This document shows, piece by piece, positions 27,701-36,700 of a DNA stretch of 64,000 bases. The stretch's first letter is position 1, and every line of letters begins with the position of its first letter. Under the pieces are notes generated by a model that searched no databases, was not told the origin of the DNA, and was given only the letters and a program-made list of their open reading frames with translations. This stretch comes from Pelecanus crispus. Lineage: Eukaryota; Chordata; Aves; Pelecaniformes; Pelecanidae. The stretch is taken from contig NC_134643.1 in NCBI RefSeq assembly GCF_030463565.1, forward strand, positions 8,974,657 to 9,038,656, given 5' to 3'. The position numbers were made by a program, and so were the translations under genes.

Positions 27701-30700
27701 CAGATATCTTTCCTCCCTCTCCAAGCAAAATACCTGATGTGCATTTCTTTTACAAGTAGGTAAAAAATAGTGTTTGTTGGTACGTCAAATTTCTTCATTT
27801 GTTTAAAGAAAACTAAAACTGTGAGGAGAGATCTTTAATCCACCTTTAATCTTTATCATTTTAATCAGTATCTGGCTGATATTGATTGGCATGTTGAAGA
27901 ATATTTTATGAAATCAGCAAACACTGTTTACTCAAATCTAAATTACACTTGATCTGTAGCGAGTGATACCATAGCTTTGATTCGTCCAGGTGACACTGAC
28001 AGTGCCATGTTCCTTTCCCTAATTTCTCATATATAGCTTTGATATGTCCACTTTCTGTTGCATAAGTATTCCTTGACTCAGCAGAATTCAAACTAGCTAG
28101 AAAAACAGAGCAGTTCCCTGAGTGGCATCTCAGAGCACTTTGAGATTTAAATGGAGAGGTGAAACCTGCCCTGCTTCTGTTGCTCCTTTTTTTTTTTTTC
28201 TTCCACCTGACAAAGGCAAAAGTGCTGTGGTAAAGGGCATTTCTTTAGTACTGCAGTTGCATGAATGGACAGAGACCTATGAAAGAGCAACATGTATTTA
28301 CTGTAGTGGAAATGTATTACATTTCTCCTCTTGTTTGACCTTAGGTCTTCAACAGTGACAACCTCCTGTGAAAATGGCCGTGCAACTGTTGTGACAATGA
28401 GATGCAACCCTAACAAACCAGACCAAGGAGAGCTTTCTGTGCCCAGGTATTTAACTATTTGTATTCTAGGAGTGCCTAAAAGCCTTTTCTCCTCAGGCAA
28501 CTTTTACACAACTCATTGGGAACGTTATGGTTAACAGCCATGAGGAGTGCTGTCTCCCTCATCAGCCACCCAGGAGGTCTCACTCATTTCTCCTAGGTGA
28601 AGGATGTGTGTGTCCATCTCCTCCCAGCAGACCAGCTGCTGTGTATTTAGGCTGTGCAGTGAGAGAGGTTAGAGGTCAGGCAGGTTGTTCCAAGCTTAAA
28701 GCCAAAAGCAAATGTAGCGATGTTTTCTTGTCTCCACTTCTTTATTTCAGATCCTTATTTTGGTCTTTGGCCTCCTGATTAAAACTGCCTAGGCTGGGCT
28801 TTGAGAGGTAGTTTTTTTTCCTTGATCTACAGCAGTGGCTGTGAACAAAGTGATTTTCTTGAAAAAAGCAACCTGTCCTAGGAACGATGAAATCTGCTAT
28901 TGCAATGCTTATGTGAGCCCTGACTCTGTCTAGTTCAAGTTCTATATGTATTTCTATATGTGTCTTATCACTCCAGTTTCTATCCTGGACCCCTTGTACC
29001 AGTTGTGTTTAATTTGCCTGGCCTTTTTTTCCTTTCACTCTGATTCAAGTGACTGCAAAAAACTTTTTTCCAAAGTACTGTTTATTCATGCACCTGAAAA
29101 CTTGCAGAGAAAAAACAATAAAATTATTAATTCTGTTACTCTTCAACAATACCCCGTGATTTTTCAGAAGTTCTCCTCAACTTTGATAACCCCCTCTTTG
29201 GCTGTCAAGGCCCACCTTAATCCATCTGGACATTGCTATAAATCTGCTGATTGCCCCCTCAATGGTCCTCCTTCCCAAATGTGAGTCCCTTTCCCAAAAG
29301 CTAACAGTGTGAAAAGTGTGGGATCCTCTTTGATCCCTGTCCCTGTTGGGACAGGTGAACAACGCTCACCTGAATGAAGGCAAAGGGGCATCTACTTCAC
29401 AGGTGATAGATGAGTGATTGGTGTTTGAATGCCTTTGGAGATGTTTACCCTGGTTTCTTAGGGACCTGATACACTACAAATTATGCTGGGCAACAAGCCA
29501 CCATCTATCAGCTGCCATGTGAAAATCCTTCAGGTGTCCTAATGTTGTACGTTTAACATGATATGAGCTGTGATAGCTCACCAGTAGTGAGGGAGGAGTA
29601 ACCTACCTTACTTTTAAAAGTGTGAGCATGGACAGAAACGGCACACAGCTGACATGATGTAACTTATATCAGTTCTTGTTGACTACTTCCTAGCCCCCTT
29701 TGATTAGCTCAGCAGTCAGACAGCTATTTTCAAACAGTCAGGTATCTGATACATGTCAAATAATACTACTGCATATAACTCCTTGATCCTCCAGACATGG
29801 TGTTTAGTATCATATGAAGTTGCAGTATAGGATGAAAGAGGCTGAGAAGAAAGGTCTGTCAATGCTCTTGCCATGTACATTGAAAAAATATTCCATAATC
29901 CAGAGAGGACCGTTGTCAGTTATTCAAATCAGGATAAGACAGAATGGGCTTTTAGGGCTGTGGATTTTTCAGTCCTTCAGGATAACAGATTTCCAGATGA
30001 TATAGAAAAAACCCTTTAAATCTATTTTTCTCTCTGGACATATTTCACATTTATGTGACCTAGCTTCTTGCATGGACTTCTGGCTACTGCTGCTGTTAGA
30101 CCTGATGTAATTGTCAGTAACAAAAGCTGCATGAACGTCCTGCCATTGCTGGTACAACTTTCTTCTGCAGGCCGAGTACAAAATAGGGCCATTAGTCTTT
30201 CTTAGACTAAGAGAAGCTGTTATCTCTTCATTAACTAGTGAAAATCCTTCTAGTAATTAACCATGACAGGACAAGTCCATTCCATATGGACAAAATCACC
30301 CAGACATCATTAGAACAACAGCAGGAACCAGATAGCAGCATTCATGTGGAACAGTCACCCAGTGCGGGAGAACAGCAATAGAGATGCATGCTGGGCTAGT
30401 CCGTGCTGACGAAATGCTGGAGTAGTTCTGCTGGTCTCCAAGGTTTGCTTCTTTCTCGTCTCTTAATCACAGGCATGTGAATAGCACTCACTGCCAGGAG
30501 CTGAACTGTTATTTTAGACCTTTGACAACCCAACATCTGTTTTCACTTGAGAAAGCATTTTACAAACTGGGAAAAATTCTTTCCCCAGATTTTTCCATCT
30601 GCTGACTTGATGGATGTTTACCCATTTGTTGTACTTACCATTACCAATTTTCAGCAGCAGAATATGGAATGAGGATGCAAACCCCAGAATGTTTCATAAG

Positions 30701-33700
30701 CGATAACTAAGTTTTGCTCTCCTCCTAGTTCATGCCCCGCAGGCACTTGCGATGGATGCACCTTCTCCTTTGTATGGGAAAGTGCAGAAGCTTGCCCTCT
30801 CTGCACGGAGCAAGACTACCACGAGATTGAGGGAGCCTGCAAAAAAGGATTTCAGGTACAGGACCATTGTCTCCGAGTCAGATGGGTTCATTTGAGTATA
30901 ACTTGGACTCTGCTGAAATTCGGTGTGCAAGTCGATATGTGAGTGCAGGCAGAGTTGGGAAATCTCAGTCCAGGCTCTGAGCTGGCTGGGTGCAAGACTT
31001 ATTGGTGAGGTGCTGTGTTGAGACTCAGGGATATTTGTGCCAATGGCAGCATGGTTCCTGAAGGAGAGCTGGCTTGTGCTGACCAGCTATGTGGGTAGCG
31101 ATGTGAACTCTGTATGCACTCATACATGCAGGCAAGTTATTTGTGAAGGATGGAGTGCCCAAAGGACTTCAATCCTTTAATAGCCATAAACATCAGGGAC
31201 AGGCTAAGAAAGGATTCAGAATTTTAGTTCAGAAATTCATCCTTCCTTGCTTGCAATTTTATGCTGCTGCCCTCTCTAGTCAAATATTAGGAAGTCCTTT
31301 CAGAAGTGTCCTGTTGATCAACAGCTCCAATGCAGGCACAACACATTCACAATTGCTGTCCAATCCATATTGTGCCAGGTGAAGAGCAATTCAGAAGAGG
31401 AAATCCTTTTGCCATGTCTGAACCTGCAGGCACAATCAAAGGGACAATTGGATAGCCAATATGACTCAGCCTGGAGTCTGAAAACCTGAAGTACCTGTTT
31501 TGGTTTGCTTTCATTGAAAAGATATCTAACCTGCCTACCTCAAAACAGCTTGTTTTCTTCAAGTTTAAATAGTTCTCTCTTTTCCTATAAGCAGCTCACT
31601 TTTTGGTGGTTTCTGATTTCCATTTGAAAGGAAACCTTGTATGTATGGAATGAGCCAAAGCACTGCATTAAAGGGGTTCCCTTGCCAGAAAAAAGGACCA
31701 GCACTTGTGAAACAGTGGACTTTTGGCTAAAAGTTGGAGCTGGCGTTGGTGCTTTCACAGCTGTTCTGCTCATAGCCTTGACCTGCTATTTTTGGAAGAA
31801 GAACCAGAAGTAAGTACTGCAAATTGTGTTCCATATAAAAGTAAGCTAAAAGCTTGATGTAGTGAACAGAAAGCCATTTAATGGATCTGACCTTGTGACA
31901 ATGTTGATGAGAAACACCATGTTGGATCATGAAGATCCACCAAATTGAGGTTTCTTCTGCCAACAGTGGCTATCAAAAATGCTAGTAAAAAAAAGTATAG
32001 GAAATTTGTTATGGCATAATTTCCCAACAGGAACTGTCTTTTAACCCCCAAGAGTTTGAAGTTGACCTTAGATCCTGAAGCAACATGGATTTCTCAAAGT
32101 CTGAAGACCAAAAGGATATCTCTTCAGTCTAATTACTCCCTTTCAGCTGGCTTAAAATAATCATAGAATCATAGAATCATAGAATAGTCGGGTTGGAAAG
32201 GACCTTTAAAGGTCATCTAGTCCAACCCCCCTGCAATGAGCAGGGACAGCTTTAACCAGATCAGGTTGCTCAGAGCCCCGTCCAACCTGACCTTGAATGT
32301 TTCCAGGGATGGGGCATCTACCACCTCTCTGGGCAACCCGTTGCACTGTTTTACCACCCTCATTGTAAAAAATTTCTTCCTTCTATCTAGTCTAAATCTA
32401 CCCTCTTTTAGTTTAAAGCCATTACCTGTTGTCCTATTGCAACAGGCCCTGCTAAAAAGTTTGTCTCCATCTTTCTTATTTAAGAAACCTTTCTTATTTA
32501 AGCACCTTTAGGTACTGAAAGGCTGCAATAAGGTCTTCCTGGAGCCTTCCCTTCTCCAGGCTGAACAACCCCAACTCTCTCAGCCTTTCCTCAGAGGAGA
32601 GGTGTTCCATCCCTCTGATCATTTTTGTGGCCCTCCTCTGTGTCAAGACCCGAACTGGACTGTCCAGAGAGGATCGCGGAGTTTCTGTGATTTCCTTGGG
32701 TTAAATTAAGGTGAAACAACACCAAATGACCAATTAGACACTTTATTAACAGTGAACACCAACCTGAACTTGAAAAGCACCATGACATGCAGGGGATGAG
32801 GGAGACCCTCCCATTGAGTCACGAGGTTCAGAATAGACCCCCTTGCTTTCTAAACTCCTTTACAGAGAGGAGTCGAAGTGCGGCTAGGTCTAATCTTAGT
32901 CTCAGACTTGGTCAGCAGTTTATGTGAATAAGGAGGCAACCTGGACCAGGAAAGCACCACCATAAGCACCGCGGGTTCTAATGCAAATACTTATAAAGGG
33001 AAAGGAAAAGAAAGAAAGAAGAGAGAGAGAGATATCACCACCCTTGGATCCTGCAATGTCGATGACAAACACGGCAGTCCTCCAGCGGCGGGCACGCTGC
33101 TCCCGGAGCGCGGAGCCTCCGGCTGCGCCGGCAGTGGGTGAGGGAGGCCGGTCTGGAGCAGGGGCAGCAGCGGCGTGGGGTCCTCCGGTGGTGGGGGTGC
33201 GCCTATGGGTCCTCAAAGTTGTGTCTTTTATAGGCCACTCCCCACCTCTAGTCTCAGCCCCCCTGAGGCTTGTTCCAGAATGTTCTCCATCTTCTGCACA
33301 GGCACCGCTGGGGGTGGGGGTGGGGGTGGTTGCAAGGGGTCTTTCCGGTGGTCGTGAGCCCCTTCCTCAAATGAACTCTGCATGACCTCTGGCCATCAGG
33401 GGGTGGCACTGCGAGTCCCCCCCACACTCCTCCGGGCTGGGTGCCAACTCTGCACCCACTGGTTTCTCACCTTCGGTGCTATGCAGACCCCAATTTATCA
33501 CTATGGAGACCTTAACTTGTCTCTTTGCAGACCTTAACTTGCCTGACCACAATGTTTGAGACATTAACTCTTTCAGTCCCTGACACTGGACCAGCTCCAA
33601 CATATCCATGTCTTTCCTGTGCTGAGGGCTCCAGAGCTGGATGCAGTGCTCCAGGTGGGGTCTCACCAGAGCAGAGTAGAGGGGCAGAATCACCTCCCTC

Positions 33701-36700
33701 GACCTGCTGGCCACGCTTCTTGTGATGCAGCCCATGATTCGGTTGGCTTTCTGGGCTGCAAGCGCACATTGCCGGCTCATGTCCAGCTTTTCATCCACCA
33801 GCACCGCCAAGTCCTTCTTGGCAGGGCTGCTCTCAATCCCTTCATCTCCCAGCCTGTATTGATAGTGGGGGTTGTCCCGTCCCAAGTGCAAGACCTTGTA
33901 CTTGGTCTTGTTGAACTTCATGAGATTCACATGGGCCCACTTCTTAAGCCTGTCAAGGTCCCTCTGGATGGCATCTCTTCCCTCTAGTGAACCAGCTGCA
34001 CCACTCAGCTTGGTGTTGTCTGCAAACTTGCTGAGGGTGCATGTGATCCCACTATGTCATTAATGAGGATGTTAAACAACACTGGTTCCAGTACAGACCC
34101 CTGAGGGACACTGTTTGTCACCGATCTCCCTCTGGACATTGAGCTGTTGACCACGACCCTCTGGATGTGACCATCCAACCAATTCCTTATCCACCGAACA
34201 ATCCACCCATCAAATCCATATCTCTCCAATTTAGAGAGAAGGATGTTGTAGGGGACCGTGTCACAGGCCTTACAGAAGTCCAGATAGATGACATCCATAG
34301 CTCTTCCCTTGTCCACTGATGCAGTCACTCCATCATAGAAGGCCACCAGGTTGGTCAGGCAGGACTTGCCCTTGGTGAATCCATGCTGGGTGTCTTGAAT
34401 CACCTCCCTGTCTTCCATGTGCTTGAGCATAGCTTCTAGGAAGATCTGTTCCATGATCTTCCCAGGCACAGAGGTGAGGCTGACAGGTTGGTAGTTTCCT
34501 GGGTCCTCCTTTCTACCCTTTTTTAAAAATGGGTGCAATATTTCCCTTTTTCCAGTTACCAGGAACTTCACCTGACTGTCATGACTTTTGAAATATCAAG
34601 GTTCTTGACTGTGTATTGCTTAGGTCTATTTTGGCAGGACATGTCTAGTACACACCCAAAAGATCCCTGCTTCTCAGACTGAACATACTGACTGTTCCCC
34701 ATCCCCATTGTCCTCTGCTTCCCAAATCTCATGCCATAAACTTTCAAAACGTGATTCCACCTCCATGGGATTTCATCACCCTGTAGCACATCCAGCTTCA
34801 CCAAACCCAGACTTCAGTATCATGGTCCCCACCTCTTGCTGCCTCCTACCACACACCTTTACACATATCTCCTCTCCCTGTAGTCCCCTTGGACATGGGT
34901 GTGATGCAGATTCTGATACAGGCTGAAGTCAACCTTCTGTTGCCCCAACCAGCACACAGGTCACACTTCTTCATGCAGGAAATCCTCTCGACCTACTTGT
35001 GGTCTTTTGGGAAAACATAGCTCTTTTATAAGGATAGAGGGTTAATCTGGAGAGCAGGAGCTCGAAGTACTGTTAATACTATTCCTGTTACATGTTTTCA
35101 ATGATTGAAAAATATCTGATTTCCGGTAAATACCTCAGAAGTGACTATGTGGAAGGGCTGCAGATAATCTAAATTACAAAAGCCTTGAATATAGGACATT
35201 TGTAAAAACATCTATGCCTGTCTGGCTTTATATCTTCAGGTTGGAATACAAATATTCCAAATTAGTGATGACAGCAAACTCAAAAGAGTGTGAGCTGCCA
35301 GCTGCTGACAGCTGTGCTATAATGGAAGGAGAAGATAATGAAGAAGAAATAGTATATTCAAATAAGCAGTCACTGCTGGGGAAGCTCAAGTCCTTGGCAA
35401 CGAAGGTGAGTAGCAATTACGACTATTAACACTAAAAATAATTATTACCTTTATTTATTACTGGACCTGATGAGGCTGTGATACTAATTTGCACAGTGCT
35501 TTGTGCAGCCTCCCACGCACACATCACCCAATCCATAGTCAGTCTGCTGAAATCCACAGAATGGATGATGATAAGAAATGTTGCAGGGTGTTGAGTAAAT
35601 GATTGTTCTTCTGCAGAGAGATTTCAGTAGCATTCTTTATTGTACGGGTGATACCTAAAATGGTGGGGGGATCCTCTCTTCCCAGATTCCTACCAGACAT
35701 CTCCATTGCTGAGGCAAACACAGCTATTATAAATACAGAAAATTAACATTGGGAACACAGCCACCAGTCAGCTGCTTGCAGCTTACCTGGGCTAGCTTCA
35801 TGGCTGACTTGAGAACCGTAATTTTGAGTACTATAGGATTCAGTTGAAGAGGAGGCACCAGCCACAGCCTGTTACCCAATACAGCAACCTCCTCCAATCC
35901 AGTGGGAAGCAACAGCAAAAAGCGGGTTTTTTTTCTGCAGCACATGTGATTTGGGTTGTTGCATATCTGAATTCATAGCACAAAGGTCTTTGGTGTCCTT
36001 TGAACATTTCTGAGAAGAGCAACAGAGGACTGTCATGGTAGATCCCGCAAACACTTTGGTCTTTATTCAAAGTGCCTTGAAGTCAATGGGAAGGGTAGTG
36101 TTGTCTTTAAGGGAGTCCAGCTGGGGCATCTATTACGATCAGGATAAAGGTGAATGACATTTTCCCTTTCAAACAGTTTTGCTGAAGAGGGTTGTTTCAA
36201 AATAAGAAGGTTTCTTAAAAGATCACAATAATTTTTTTTTTTAAAGTCCCTCTCTTGTTTCTTGTCCAAATAATATTTCAGAATATTGACTGTTAAGATT
36301 TTTTTCATTTATTCCTTTTTTCCTTTCTGTGACTTAAGTGCGATGTAATTAAAACATCTGTGTATCCTTTCTTGTCCCTTATTTTTCTCTTTTTTTTGTT
36401 CTTTTCCTTTTTTTATTAGACCACTGTCCTCCTTCCATGCTAACTGCTCCCCAGATCACCCTCCTAGGAGATGTTACCATTACACAGCTAATATGAGGAA
36501 CTTCTTGACCGCAGCCTGACTATTTGTCTTGCAAAATCAATATTGTTCCTTGTGGGAAGGGGCAGAAATTCAATATTAATTCTTAATTCAATATTAAGAA
36601 TATAGAAAATGTAAATAAAATCAAATCACATCAAGTTTTGTGGTGATGTTGCAAAAATGGAAGTTGATTCCATTTTGAATCCTATAGGGATTGACTTTGA

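Larger units (their letters stand above)
32159..34575 (-). mobile_element. CR1 LINE, 5'-truncated, interrupted by LTR
   Basis: Minus-strand CR1 with the 3' tail of repeated ATTCTATG at 32159-32185 and reverse-transcriptase coding remnants in two pieces (34571-34005 and 33930-33586). RT landmarks: [67 protein letters not shown]. The catalytic FADD box reads FADN (34026-34015), and a frameshift precedes it, so it cannot mobilise. It lies in the ELAPOR2 intron between exons R and S, opposite to the gene. Confidence 0.93.

Noticed and set aside
29337-29358. Short palindrome (cctgtcc…ggacagg)
   Set aside because: Seven-base stem in an intron; expected by chance in 64 kb.
32981-33385. 134-codon GC-rich frame as a new gene
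   Set aside because: Entirely inside the solo LTR, low-complexity Ala/Gly/Pro translation.
33367-33930. 187-codon host gene on the - strand
   Set aside because: Mostly CR1 reverse-transcriptase sequence running into the LTR; transposon derived.
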